A stretch of DNA of 64,000 nt from positions 2,046,001-2,110,000 of the forward strand of contig OZ244789.1 in NCBI GenBank assembly GCA_965219705.1. The letters run 5' to 3'. The stretch comes from JAJECS01 sp965219705. Its GTDB lineage: Bacteria; Chloroflexota; UBA11872. A program made the translations under genes and the position numbers. Of the stretch, positions 44,791 to 52,925 are shown piece after piece (position 1 is the first letter of the stretch; each line of letters opens with the position of its first letter). The notes under the pieces are model-generated. The model had not been told where the DNA came from. It was given only the letters and a program-made list of their open reading frames with translations, and searched no databases.

Positions 44791-44821
44791 GGCGGTTCGG
44801 GCGTAGGCGGTGGGATCGATT

Positions 44822-44843
44822 CCCAGGCTGCGCGCAGCCTGGG
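44822..44843. repeat. Dispersed palindrome, family C (second copy)
   Basis: CCCAGGCTGC-GC-GCAGCCTGGG, perfect over 22 bases; compare 17727-17748. Confidence 0.75.
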
Positions 44844-44918
44844 TCACCGGGCAGACTCCCAATGCAGCCTGTGCCATCGGGCTGCCGCCCTCCGGCGCAC
44901 AGCCTAAGCCCTCAGCGG

Positions 44919-45842
44919 CTACTCGGCGAAGGTATCGGGACCGGTTCGGCGCCAGTCCGGTCGATAGCCTTCCTTGGCGTTGTATCCCATCGACGGGAAT
45001 ACCTGTTGCGGAGTGCGCCAGGGCCACGCCTGGCCGCCGATGACGCGGTAGTCGTCGTCCCTGCCGCAGAGCCAATAGAACATGTGCGCCACGAAGATGG
45101 CCTGGCGGTGACCGCCGTAGTAGGCGCTGTGGAAGTCGAAGTCGTCCTCGACGATCCAGTCGCGCTGCGGCGGCGCCGAGCGCCAGTAGTTGTATTTCAG
45201 CATGCGCCGCAGGCCGGTCGAGGTGGAGACGCCTCGCCGGTGCAGGATGCTCTGGTGATGGATGCCGATGGTGCCGGCGGGTCCTTCGAGCAGGATGCCC
45301 TGCTCCTCGAAATCGCGCTTGGCGGGTCCGATGTGGGTGCCCGGAAAGACCTCCGTGGGGCCGAGCCCGGCAGGCGTGTCCTGCGGGAAGTAGAAGACTT
45401 CCAGAAAGTTGAGCTCGGGGCCAAAGATGTGATCCGAGTCCTGATGCCAACCCTGCGCCGGCATCGGGGCCTCGACGCGATGATGGCTGGTGATCACGGG
45501 CTGGCCGACGTTCGCGCCCAGCAGGGACCGCAGGGCGCCCGCGAGCTGCGGGTTCAGCAGGACGTGCTCGATGAACCAGTCCTCCAGCAGGATGGCGCTT
45601 GGTTCGTGCGTGCCGCGGATGCGCTCCAACTCGTCAAGCGTCAGCCCCGGCGGCATGAAGATTGGGTCGAGCGGGATCTTGCCGTCGAGCCAGTCGCAGC
45701 ACTTCTGGTTGATCTCGTCAGGCACGACCCCTTTGAGCAGTAAGTGCCCGTCGCGGCAGAACTCGAGCACCTGCGAGTCGGTGAGAGTGGGGGCGCAGTC
45801 GAATGTTCGAGCTTCGCTGTCGTGGGTGACGCTGGATGGCAT
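44919..45842 (-). CDS. Phytanoyl-CoA dioxygenase (PhyH) family protein
   Basis: 307-residue Fe(II)/2-oxoglutarate oxygenase. The triad is H133 and D135 (GWHQDSDH) with H201 (ILHRRGVS); R212 (LRRMLKYNYW) is the likely co-substrate ligand. An extra C-terminal segment of about 70 residues ends the protein. ATG 45842 is used. It has no obvious operon partner: an ABC-2 transporter lies beyond a repeat gap on one side and a toxin-antitoxin pair on the other. Confidence 0.87.
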   Translation of the reverse strand: MPSSVTHDSEARTFDCAPTLTDSQVLEFCRDGHLLLKGVVPDEINQKCCDWLDGKIPLDPIFMPPGLTLDELERIRGTHEPSAILLEDWFIEHVLLNPQLAGALRSLLGANVGQPVITSHHRVEAPMPAQGWHQDSDHIFGPELNFLEVFYFPQDTPAGLGPTEVFPGTHIGPAKRDFEEQGILLEGPAGTIGIHHQSILHRRGVSTSTGLRRMLKYNYWRSAPPQRDWIVEDDFDFHSAYYGGHRQAIFVAHMFYWLCGRDDDYRVIGGQAWPWRTPQQVFPSMGYNAKEGYRPDWRRTGPDTFAE

Positions 45843-45922
45843 GCGCAGGGGTGCCCGATGTCGCCGAAGCGGCCTATTCTATGCGGCCTCGCGGGTGGTC
45901 GGGTGGCGGCACGATCGGCGTT

Positions 45923-46330
45923 TCACGAAGGCTCCTCCCGCCGGACTGTTCCGACGCGGTCGATCCCGCGGTCGATCCCGCGGTCGAACGAGGCCACAGC
46001 GCCTACGCCCGTCCGCTCAGCGCTCGCCACCAGATAGGCATCGGCGAAGTCGAGGCCTTGCACCTCGTACAGCTCCACGGCGCGCTGGAGGAGCGGGCTA
46101 TCAACCACGCGGATGGCGCGAAAGGCAAGGATCGACCGCAGCGCCTCGGCCACCCGGAGCCGGGGAACCTCGTAGTAAGACTCAAGGACGTACGCAACCT
46201 CAGCGAGAATGAGGTCCGGCAGCAGTAATTGGTCGGCCTGTTCGAGGTACCGCGTTGCCAGCCGCGCCCGCGCGGGAGGATCGCCAGTGAGATGCCGAAT
46301 CAACACGTTCGTGTCGACGAAGGCCGTCAT
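45923..46330 (-). CDS. vapC: PIN-domain toxin of a VapBC pair
   Basis: 135-residue PIN ribonuclease. Acidic active-site residues are D6 (FVDTNVL), E44 (LAEVAYV), D94/D97 (LDFADAYL) and D116 (SFDRGI). It overlaps the AbrB-type antitoxin gene by four bases. The C-terminus has a doubled DRGI phrase made by a 12-base tandem duplication at about 45958-45985, beyond the catalytic core. Such toxins cleave tRNA or rRNA when freed from the antitoxin. Confidence 0.9.
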   Translation of the reverse strand: MTAFVDTNVLIRHLTGDPPARARLATRYLEQADQLLLPDLILAEVAYVLESYYEVPRLRVAEALRSILAFRAIRVVDSPLLQRAVELYEVQGLDFADAYLVASAERTGVGAVASFDRGIDRGIDRVGTVRREEPS

Positions 46331-46575
46331 TGGCGGCTGGCGGCTCGCACCCTCCGCGTTTCGCGCAGCACGTCATCCCAAGGCGTGCCCCGCTTCGGCG
46401 CCGGTACGCTCACCGAGCCGGCCAGCTGGATGAGGTCGGGGCTGCGCGCCAGGATCGCCCGCTGACCCTCGACCCTGAAGATGACTTCGTCGCCCTCCTC
46501 GATGGTCAGCGCCTCACGCACCGCACGAGGAATCGTGATCTGGCCTTTCGAGCTGACACGGGCGGGAACGTCCAT
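46327..46575 (-). CDS. vapB: AbrB/MazE-type antitoxin of the VapBC pair
   Basis: 82-residue protein with an N-terminal SpoVT/AbrB swapped-hairpin DNA-binding domain (RVSSKGQITIPRAVREAL) and a short C-terminal tail (KRGTPWDDVLRETRR) that would wrap the PIN toxin. AAGGAGG lies just upstream of ATG 46575. Antitoxins of this type bind their own promoter; a palindrome directly upstream is a good candidate operator. Confidence 0.92.
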   Translation of the reverse strand: MDVPARVSSKGQITIPRAVREALTIEEGDEVIFRVEGQRAILARSPDLIQLAGSVSVPAPKRGTPWDDVLRETRRVRAASRQ

Positions 46576-46583
46576 GCGCTCCT

Positions 46584-46607
46584 CCTTACTATTCGGGCAA
46601 AGTAAGG
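46584..46607 (-). promoter_or_regulatory. Palindromic operator of the AbrB/PIN operon
   Basis: CCTTACT-N10-AGTAAGG is a perfect inverted repeat nine bases before the antitoxin start. On the coding strand its second arm supplies the ribosome site (AGTAAGGAGG), so bound antitoxin would block both promoter and ribosome site. Confidence 0.65.
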
Positions 46608-46747
46608 ATACAGCAGTGATTGGGGCATGCGTCTACCTCTACCCATGTTCGCCTCGGACGAAGCGTGAGGATGGCGAATCGTTCCCAGATGGAGGGTTCC
46701 CCGAACGCCGCCACCAGCCCCTGCGGCTCCACCCCTTCCGCGGCCTG

Positions 46748-47533
46748 CTAGCGGTCGGCGTCCGCCATGGCTCCCAGGATGTGGAACCCGCTATCGACGT
46801 AGAGGACTTCGCCGGTGATGCCGCGTGATGCCTCATCGCAGAGGAAGCGCGCGACCCCGCCGATTTCCTCCTGCGTGACGTGCCGCCGCAGCGGCGCCGC
46901 GTTGGGGAACGCGCGATAGAAGTCCTTGAATCCCTTGACGCCGCCGGCGGCCAGGGTGCGGACGGGCCCGGCGCTGATCGCATTGACGCGAACGCCCTGC
47001 GGCCCCAGGTCGTCGGCCAAGTAGCGAACGGTTGACTCCAACGCCGCCTTGGCGACTCCCATGACCTTGTAGCTGGGCATGACCTTCTGCGCCCCGTGAT
47101 AGGTCAGGGTCAGGATCGATCCCGAGCCGGCGGGAAACAGCGGCAGGCACGCCTTGGTTAGCGCGAGGAACGAATACACCGAGATCTCATGCGCCGTGAG
47201 GAATCCCTCGCGCGTGGTCTCGTAGAACCGGCCGGTCAGGTCGTCTCGCGAGGCAAAAGCAATGGAGTGCACCAGGAAATCGATCTCGCCGAAGTGCTCC
47301 CTCGCCGACTCGAAGACACTCTCGATGCTCTCGTCCGATGTCAGGTCGCAGTACTCGATCCACTCGCTGCCGACACTCCGGGCCAGGCGAACGACCCGGC
47401 TCTCCAGCACCGGAACGGTGTAGCCGAAGCCCAAGCGAGCCCCGTCGGCCGCGAGGGCTTGGGCGATGCCCCAAGCGATCGAGCGATCGTTGGCCACGCC
47501 AAACACGAGCCCGCTCTTTCCTGCCAAGCTCAC
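46748..47533 (-). CDS. fabI: Enoyl-[acyl-carrier-protein] reductase (NADH)
   Basis: 261-residue short-chain dehydrogenase of the FabI type, the last step of each fatty-acid elongation cycle. Cofactor motif FGVANDRSIAWGIA, catalytic Y145 (LTYHGA), Y155 and K162 (YKVMGVAK) are present, as is SAGPVRTLAAGGVKGF, which forms the triclosan/substrate loop. GTG 47533 follows AGGAG. It is a core gene at the left border of the tRNA-bounded mosaic. Confidence 0.95.
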   Translation of the reverse strand: MSLAGKSGLVFGVANDRSIAWGIAQALAADGARLGFGYTVPVLESRVVRLARSVGSEWIEYCDLTSDESIESVFESAREHFGEIDFLVHSIAFASRDDLTGRFYETTREGFLTAHEISVYSFLALTKACLPLFPAGSGSILTLTYHGAQKVMPSYKVMGVAKAALESTVRYLADDLGPQGVRVNAISAGPVRTLAAGGVKGFKDFYRAFPNAAPLRRHVTQEEIGGVARFLCDEASRGITGEVLYVDSGFHILGAMADADR

Positions 47534-47591
47534 TGCGGCCGCTCCTGATACGTACCCGACTCCGACAGCCGGATGACACCTGCCCCAATCC

Positions 47592-47666
47592 TAGTACTCC
47601 CGGTAGGACTCGCACGTACAACCTCGGATTCAGGGTCCGCTGCGCTGCCAATTGAGAAATGGAGGC
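47592..47666 (-). pseudogene. tRNA-Lys pseudogene (full-length remnant)
   Basis: A 75-base sequence aligns end to end with the intact tRNA-Lys at 52926. It keeps GCCTCC at the 5' end, CTCAATTGGCAG of the D arm and GCGGAC..AATCCGA of the anticodon arm. The T stem no longer pairs, loop base T33 is C, the anticodon reads CTG and CCA is CTA. The similarity continues past the 3' end (AGG-TTGGG). Confidence 0.75.
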
Positions 47667-47836
47667 GGGCTCAATGGTTCGAGCCGCACGTGCGGTCATC
47701 CGGCAAGACCCAAACGCCCGGCAAGATGTACTGACGGCAAAGGTGTGAGACGCGGCTGAGGGTCAGGCTGCGGGTATCAGGCACCGATGAGGCGGCGGGG
47801 CACGCGGTGGGCCGGCCCGAGACGCGCGCTACCCAC

Positions 47837-49525
47837 TTAGGTCTGGATCAGGCCTTCTTGGGGGCGGGTCCAGGGGAGTGACGGGAGGGCGGCGAGAAAT
47901 TTGGGACGGGGGAGCGGCATGTCGCCGATGGGCACGTCGATGATGACGGGCGCCTGTAGTTCAAGGGCGCGCGGGAGCAGGGCGTCAAGCTCCAGCGGAT
48001 CGTTGGCCCGCAGGCCGACGGCGCCGAAGGACTCGGCGAACGCGACGAGGTCCGGATTGAGCAGGTCGGTCTCGTAGGTGCCGTCGAAGAGCTCATCGAG
48101 ATCGCGGGCGACGTTGCCGTAGGCGTCGTCGCGGAAGACGACGTTGACGGTGTTGATGCCGTACTTGACGGCCGTGGCGAGATCGGGGGCGGTGAAGAGG
48201 AAGCCGCCGTCGCCGGCGATGCAGAGCACCGAGCGGTCGGGGTGCGCCACCTTCACGCCCAGGGCGGTGGGGAAGGCGAAGCCAAGGTTAAAGGAGTAGC
48301 CGGAATCGATGAACGTCTTGGGGTGGTTGACCTGGTAGTGCGTGCGGGCGTAGTAGCCGAACTGGGTGACGTCCCAGACGACGTGGGTGTCCTCGGGGAT
48401 GCTCTGCTGGATGGCTTCGAGGATGGGGAACTGCGGTTCCTGGCGCCGGATGTCGTCGTAGGCGATCAGGCGGCGCGCGGCGGCGACGGCTTCGGCGGGC
48501 GACGAGCGGTTGCCGGCGCCGGCTTCGTGCAGGTAGGGGAGCAGGGCTTCGATCGTGGTTTGGGCGTCGCCGTGCAGGGGGAGGGTGTTGGCCTGGACGT
48601 GGGTGAGGTCGGCGTCGTCAATGTTGATGTTGATCAGGGTGGACGATTCGCCGGCCGGGTTGCCGAGCGAGAAGCGGGCGCCGATGCCGATGACGACGTC
48701 GGCGGACTGCATGACCTCGTAGAGCTCGTTCATCTCGTGGCCCTCGCCGCGGGTGGCGAAGCAGGAGCCGTAAGAAAGGGGGTGGCGGTCGGGGATGACG
48801 CCCTTGCCGCCGCTCGAGGTGATGACGGGGATGTTGGTCGCTTCGGCAAGGGTGACGAGGGCGGATTCGGCGTCTGACTGGGCTACGCCGCCCCCGGCGT
48901 AGATGAGCGGCAGGCGGGACTGGACGATGACGAGGGCGGCCTCGCGCAGCTGGTCGGGGCTGGGCACGATGCGCGAAATCGGCGCGGGGGCCCGCAGCAC
49001 GACGTCGTCGCGCTCGACGCCGGCCTCGGGTGGGATTTCGATCAGCGTGGGGCGGGGGCGGCCGGTGCGCATCTGGCGGAAGGCTTCGGAGACGGCGGCG
49101 GGGATTTCCCGCGGCGTGAGGGCTTGCTGCCGCCACTTGGTGACGGGATGCACGATGGATGACTGGTCGAGGACTTCGTGAAAGGTGCCGAAGCCTCCTC
49201 CGATCTGCCCGCGGGGGATTTGGCCGGCGATGGCGAGGACGGGCGAAGAGCGGGCGTAGGCGGTGACCAGGCCGGTGGCGGCGTTGTAGACCCCGGCGCC
49301 CGGGACGACGAGGATGACACCGGGCTTGCCGGAGACGCGGGCATAGCCGTCGGCCATGTGGGCGGCGGCCTGCTCGTGGCGGGTGGTGATCATGCGGATG
49401 CGGGGCTCATCCCGCAGGGCCGTGATGATGCCCGACATATGGATGCCGGGAATGCCGAAGATGACCTCGACGCCCTCCCGGACGAGGGATTCCACCAAGG
49501 CCTCGCCGCCGCTCATGGCAGTCAT
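47837..49525 (-). CDS. Thiamine pyrophosphate-dependent enzyme (acetolactate synthase-like)
   Basis: 562-residue three-domain ThDP enzyme (Pyr, middle, PP). Catalytic Glu51 is in TTRHEQAAAHMADGYA, and the ThDP/Mg motif starts GDGGFLFTAPD and ends in AYGN. The relative order is that of IlvB, benzoylformate decarboxylase and oxalyl-CoA decarboxylase groups. The lack of a linked small subunit and many sequence differences argue against true acetolactate synthase. The first 45 bases upstream show a 9-base-pair hairpin on the leader. It lies between two tRNA-Lys remnants and may be cargo. Confidence 0.83.
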   Translation of the reverse strand: MTAMSGGEALVESLVREGVEVIFGIPGIHMSGIITALRDEPRIRMITTRHEQAAAHMADGYARVSGKPGVILVVPGAGVYNAATGLVTAYARSSPVLAIAGQIPRGQIGGGFGTFHEVLDQSSIVHPVTKWRQQALTPREIPAAVSEAFRQMRTGRPRPTLIEIPPEAGVERDDVVLRAPAPISRIVPSPDQLREAALVIVQSRLPLIYAGGGVAQSDAESALVTLAEATNIPVITSSGGKGVIPDRHPLSYGSCFATRGEGHEMNELYEVMQSADVVIGIGARFSLGNPAGESSTLININIDDADLTHVQANTLPLHGDAQTTIEALLPYLHEAGAGNRSSPAEAVAAARRLIAYDDIRRQEPQFPILEAIQQSIPEDTHVVWDVTQFGYYARTHYQVNHPKTFIDSGYSFNLGFAFPTALGVKVAHPDRSVLCIAGDGGFLFTAPDLATAVKYGINTVNVVFRDDAYGNVARDLDELFDGTYETDLLNPDLVAFAESFGAVGLRANDPLELDALLPRALELQAPVIIDVPIGDMPLPRPKFLAALPSLPWTRPQEGLIQT

Positions 49526-49791
49526 GGCGCGTTGGGTCCGCTGGTCGCGTTCATGTTGGGCTCAGTGGGTATGCCATGCAGTCTAAGGCTTGGACCCACC
49601 AGCGACGTGCCCCACCTGCGTGAGGTGGGGCTGCGGAATGTCATTGGCGGCCGATCAGGAGACCCCACCAGAAGCAGGTCGCCGCGCATCGTGGCTCAAG
49701 GTCGGCGATAGACTTGTCGTCCGCCTGCTCGGATTCAGCGTGCCTGCCGGCCAGCCGGGTTCCGACAGCCGGAAGAACAAACTCTCAAACC

Positions 49792-49840
49792 TGGTACCCC
49801 CGGGCGGACTCGAACCTACAGCCGTCGGATCAAGAGTCTC
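49792..49840 (-). pseudogene. tRNA-Lys 3'-half fragment (att-like)
   Basis: About 49 bases match the anticodon-to-CCA half of the intact tRNA-Lys with about six differences, retaining GACTCTT at the anticodon and CCCGGGGGTACCA at the 3' end, then AGGTTTG of the flank. The 5' half is absent. TCCGGCTGTCGGA follows at the same distance as in the 47592 copy (49761-49773 and 47561-47573), but not beside the intact tRNA. Confidence 0.75.
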
Positions 49841-50238
49841 GGTTCTCGGGGACTCCGCAGCGTATCCCAGCAGGTGCCAACGCTCGCCACTCCTGTAATC
49901 CGCCATTCCGAGTGCCACCCCGTGGCTACCGGCGCGACCGAAGGCGGGTCCGAATGTTGGCAGGATGTTGGTAGGCGGAAGGCAATGGAACGGGGATCAG
50001 TGCGGGATCAGGACTGGCCTTCGCGATCATGGCGACGAGCGTAGTGCCCGCTGCCGGCCGGATGACAGGCCTCCCGCTTGCCACCCAGTACCCGTCGCTG
50101 CCGCCAGTGTTTCAGCCGCACCTGCCATTCCACTGTGGGCGCGCCATCCAGAGGCCAGGCGAAGCTGACGTGGCTGGGGTGTGGGGACCGGCGATGACCG
50201 GTGCGGCGGCTTGAGGATATGTCTCTCCGGCGATAACA

Positions 50239-50259
50239 TCTAGCCAATTAGTCTAGCCA
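50239..50259 (+). promoter_or_regulatory. Direct-repeat site before the Phd/PIN operon
   Basis: TCTAGCCA occurs twice at a 13-base period (50239-50246 and 50252-50259) immediately before the ribosome site AGGAG. It is a plausible antitoxin binding site for autoregulation. Confidence 0.4.
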
Positions 50260-50269
50260 GGAGCATCTC

Positions 50270-50527
50270 ATGACCGACTGGCCCGTGCAGGATGCCAAGA
50301 ATCGCTTCAGCGCCCTGGTCGATGCCGCCCTCGCCGGCGCTCCACAGCGGGTGACCCGCCGGGGGCGGCCCGCGGTCGTCGTGCTGGCGGTGGACGAGTA
50401 CGAGCGTCTCTGCCACTTGGAGAAGACGAACGCGCCCACGCTGGCAGGTCTGCTGCTCGACATCCCGCAAGATGACCAGGAATTCGACCGGCTGCCCGTC
50501 CGCTGGACCGCTGATGTTTCTGCTTGA
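50270..50527 (+). CDS. Phd/YefM-type antitoxin
   Basis: 85-residue antitoxin. The N-terminal DNA-binding fold has VQDAKNRFSALVDAALAG and the usual RVTRRGRPAVVVLAVDEYERL; the C-terminal tail (LLLDIPQDDQEFDRLP) would cover the toxin. GGAG lies six bases before ATG 50270. The toxin gene begins inside its 3' end. It differs in family from the AbrB-type antitoxin at 46327, so these are two independent modules. Confidence 0.92.
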   Translation: MTDWPVQDAKNRFSALVDAALAGAPQRVTRRGRPAVVVLAVDEYERLCHLEKTNAPTLAGLLLDIPQDDQEFDRLPVRWTADVSA

Positions 50528-50942
50528 CACCGACGTGCCGTCGGCGCTGCGGCGACGGGATCGACATCCGGAAGCGGCACGGTGGCTGGCCGCCCAGCGA
50601 ACGGCCGACCTGTACCTGAGCGCAGTGACCGTTGGCGAAATTGAACGCGGCATCGCGCAACAGCAACACCGTGACCCATCGTTTGCGGGGGAGCTGTCCG
50701 TCTGGTTGGACCGGGTGCTCGCCTGGTACGGCGACAGGGTGCTCGATGTCGACGTTCCCACCGCGCGTCGCTGGGGGCGTCTGTCCGGCGACCTCGGGCA
50801 CGAATCGGCGGACCTGATCATCGCGGCCACGGCACTGGAGCACGGGCTGACCGTGGTGACACGCAACGTCAGTCACTTCGAGCCAGCCGGCGTCAAGGTG
50901 CTCAATCCATTTGTTGGAAGCGGGGAGTCCGCCGAAGGCTGA
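50514..50942 (+). CDS. vapC: PIN-domain toxin of the Phd/PIN pair
   Basis: 142-residue PIN nuclease. D5 (FLLDTDVPS), E42 (VGEIERG), D100 (ESADLIIAAT) and a late acidic/Asn segment TRNVSHFEPAGV form the usual metal site. ATG 50514 overlaps the antitoxin by 14 bases and fits the family start. It lies inside the tRNA-Lys-bounded segment, where stabilising toxin-antitoxin modules are common. Confidence 0.92.
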   Translation: MFLLDTDVPSALRRRDRHPEAARWLAAQRTADLYLSAVTVGEIERGIAQQQHRDPSFAGELSVWLDRVLAWYGDRVLDVDVPTARRWGRLSGDLGHESADLIIAATALEHGLTVVTRNVSHFEPAGVKVLNPFVGSGESAEG

Positions 50943-51409
50943 CGACCGAGAGAAAGCCTGATCGTTCGAGAATTTATTGAGTTGCTGGCTGCAAACGCGC
51001 GTGCCCATGCGCGTGGAAGTGCTCGACTGGCACTCCATCGCCTTAGGCGTTAGGAAGCCTATGGGGTGGCGCTACGCGGTTGTCCGGAACGAGCCTGGCC
51101 GCTGAACCGGAATGATTGGGCTGATGTCGAAGTAGCGGATTCAGGGCTTCAGGATTGACGCGACGCCCGAGCACTCGGCGAAGGCGCTGCTGCGTCGGGT
51201 CCGGTGTGGTCAGCTTCCAGTCGGTCGTTGACCAGGGGGATTCGACTGCACGCGCGTCATGTACGTGGGAGGTCGACGGCTCATGGCTCTCCGAGTAGAA
51301 GGCGTTGTGGTCTCCGCAGGAGTCTCTTGCGCTACGCGACTCGTTGTCGGACAGGGTCGAGGGGCGATCCCAATAGTCCGCGATACGTAACGATATCGGC
51401 CTTCGTATC
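50943..51409. other. Intergenic region without recognisable gene
   Basis: About 470 bases between the toxin gene and the orphan gene on the other strand. Short frames are present on both strands but have no domain-like features. It may hold decayed sequence of the integrated segment. Confidence 0.45.
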
Positions 51410-52414
51410 TCACGGGAGCCGGGCGCCGAGTATCCACCATAGCGGTATGTAGTGCGCGGGCGATCCCTGCCCATACCTCCGGCCGGTGTCAATGTCCTGG
51501 CACTCAAAGTAGCTGCCGCCCGGTGCTCTCATCCTGTCAATCCAGTCGCTCAGGTAGGCGTACAGGGGCGTGCCGGTGTAGACCTGCTCGCCCGCGGCGA
51601 GATCGTAGTGCTTCATGACGATTGCGACGGCCATGTTCGCGCGGTTGTTGACGTGGTCGGAGGTGTCCGGGTTGTGTCGAAAGTCTTCGCTGTTGTCGAA
51701 TCGGCGTGAGGGCTCTCGGAGAAGCGCGTCGATCGCCGGCTTGATCGCCGACTCGAGATACCGAGTGCCGGTGGCCGCGAGCAGGAGGGTCATGCGCACG
51801 GCCAGGACGAACGGGAAGTCGTGCGGGGCGTCCTTAACGATCCTGTCGACGACCCACCGGACGATGGGGTCTCTCTTCGACGCGAACTCCGGCAGCGTCT
51901 TCTGCCATGCCCATGCCGCCAGCGCCGCGAATTCGGGCGTCATGTGATGCCACTGGCCTCTGGTGTAGTCCCATCGCCCAAACATGGCCGCCAGGCTCTC
52001 GCGTGACGGCCCGACGACGGTGTCGTCGCCGGTGACCTGGTAGTAGACGCCGAGGTTGAAGAGGTTGATCGGCGTCGCGTAGCCCCCCTCGACGACGCGG
52101 TTCTGTTCCTGCCAGTCGTCCGAGACCGCGTCTGATACCGGGTGGTTCCACCACCAGTCGACGCTCCATAGCTTGTCGATGCGCATGTCGATGGTCCGAT
52201 GGAGCATGCGCCTGGCCGCCTCGACACAGCGGTCGTCGCCGAGGAGCTTTCCGGCCACGGCAAGCGTTCCCGCGTGCTGCGACCGATACACGCCGCTCTC
52301 GGCCCATAGCGACTCTTCAGGGTGGAACAGCCCGTCCGCTGACACCCGCGGGACGACGTAGTCGACGACCGCTTTGGCAGCGGGCAGCCGGTCCTGGTCA
52401 ATGCGATCAAGCAT
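51410..52414 (-). CDS. Hypothetical protein, possible alpha/alpha-toroid glycosidase fold
   Basis: 334-residue protein I cannot place in a family. It is helix-rich with Trp/His-rich turns spaced in a way that suggests an (alpha/alpha)n barrel, as in unsaturated glucuronidases and polysaccharide lyases: SQHAGTLAVAGKLLGDDRC, VDWWWNHPVSD, GYATPINLFNLGVYYQVTGD and HHMTPEFAALAAWAW. No signal peptide is seen. No ribosome site is clear before ATG 52414. It lies within the tRNA-bounded segment. A carbohydrate role is an inference. Confidence 0.6.
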   Translation of the reverse strand: MLDRIDQDRLPAAKAVVDYVVPRVSADGLFHPEESLWAESGVYRSQHAGTLAVAGKLLGDDRCVEAARRMLHRTIDMRIDKLWSVDWWWNHPVSDAVSDDWQEQNRVVEGGYATPINLFNLGVYYQVTGDDTVVGPSRESLAAMFGRWDYTRGQWHHMTPEFAALAAWAWQKTLPEFASKRDPIVRWVVDRIVKDAPHDFPFVLAVRMTLLLAATGTRYLESAIKPAIDALLREPSRRFDNSEDFRHNPDTSDHVNNRANMAVAIVMKHYDLAAGEQVYTGTPLYAYLSDWIDRMRAPGGSYFECQDIDTGRRYGQGSPAHYIPLWWILGARLP

Positions 52415-52547
52415 GCCTACTCCGGCGTCGGGATTGGTACAGGGAGCCCGGCGGTGTCGATCGACATGTCACTGTGGCAGTTGGCCGCAGCCCCGGGAGT
52501 CTGGCCTCATCGTCAAGAAGGAGGCACGTCACTACGGTAGCAATCGC

Positions 52548-52769
52548 ATGCGCGGCCGCTCGTCAGCAGCAATCGCAGCGGGGGTCTGTCTCGGCCTCGT
52601 CACCTTCGCGCCGTTCGCGTACGCGTGGTCGGCGGGCGGCGCCCGAACTCGCCCCGGCGACCATCGCCGCGACCGCCCGGCACCGCGTCTCGAACGAATA
52701 GCGCATCCGCTGCGGCCTCCCGTGGAATCATCCATCGGGACCTCCGTCGGGATCTGGGTCGTGTGGTAG
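52548..52769 (+). CDS. Possible small secreted protein or gene remnant
   Basis: A 73-codon frame begins with a signal-peptide-like stretch (MRGRSSAAIAAGVCLGLVTF then APFAYAWSAGGA) and continues as Arg/Pro-rich sequence with no features. AAGGAGG occurs upstream but over 20 bases away. I suspect a 5' remnant of a lost secreted-protein gene at the edge of the tRNA-Lys site. Confidence 0.22.
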   Translation: MRGRSSAAIAAGVCLGLVTFAPFAYAWSAGGARTRPGDHRRDRPAPRLERIAHPLRPPVESSIGTSVGIWVVW

Positions 52770-52925
52770 CCCCAGTCGCGCTGGAGGTTCCGCTTCCGTC
52801 AGGTGTCTCACAGGTGTGTAGTCAGCACACCTAGGCCGACTCCGGAGGGGGCGAATCCGTGGCCGAAATGTTGGCAATACGCCAAGAGCCGGGTCTTGAG
52901 GGCGGTGAAGACCGGCTCCCAAACC

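Larger units (their letters stand above)
44561..44918. other. Repeat-filled intergenic region
   Basis: A 358-base gap holding a family D unit from 44721, a 20-base tandem repeat at 44731-44790, the family C palindrome at 44822-44843 and a similar decayed unit up to 44910. No gene is seen. Confidence 0.6.
49526..50269. other. Long intergenic region with tRNA-Lys fragment
   Basis: About 740 bases without a credible gene. It holds the hairpin GCCCCACCT-GCGTG-AGGTGGGGC at 49609-49631, the tRNA-Lys fragment at 49792-49840 and, at its right end, the antitoxin promoter region. Confidence 0.55.

Noticed and set aside
48242..48877. A 211-codon Gly/Val-rich plus-strand frame
   Set aside because: It is antisense to the ThDP enzyme and has no domain features.
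49655..49918. An 87-codon minus-strand frame
   Set aside because: It runs through the tRNA-Lys fragment and has no protein features.
51043..51507. A 154-codon minus-strand frame before the orphan gene
   Set aside because: It overlaps the 3' end of the better-supported gene at 51410, has no ribosome site and shows no domain-like pattern.
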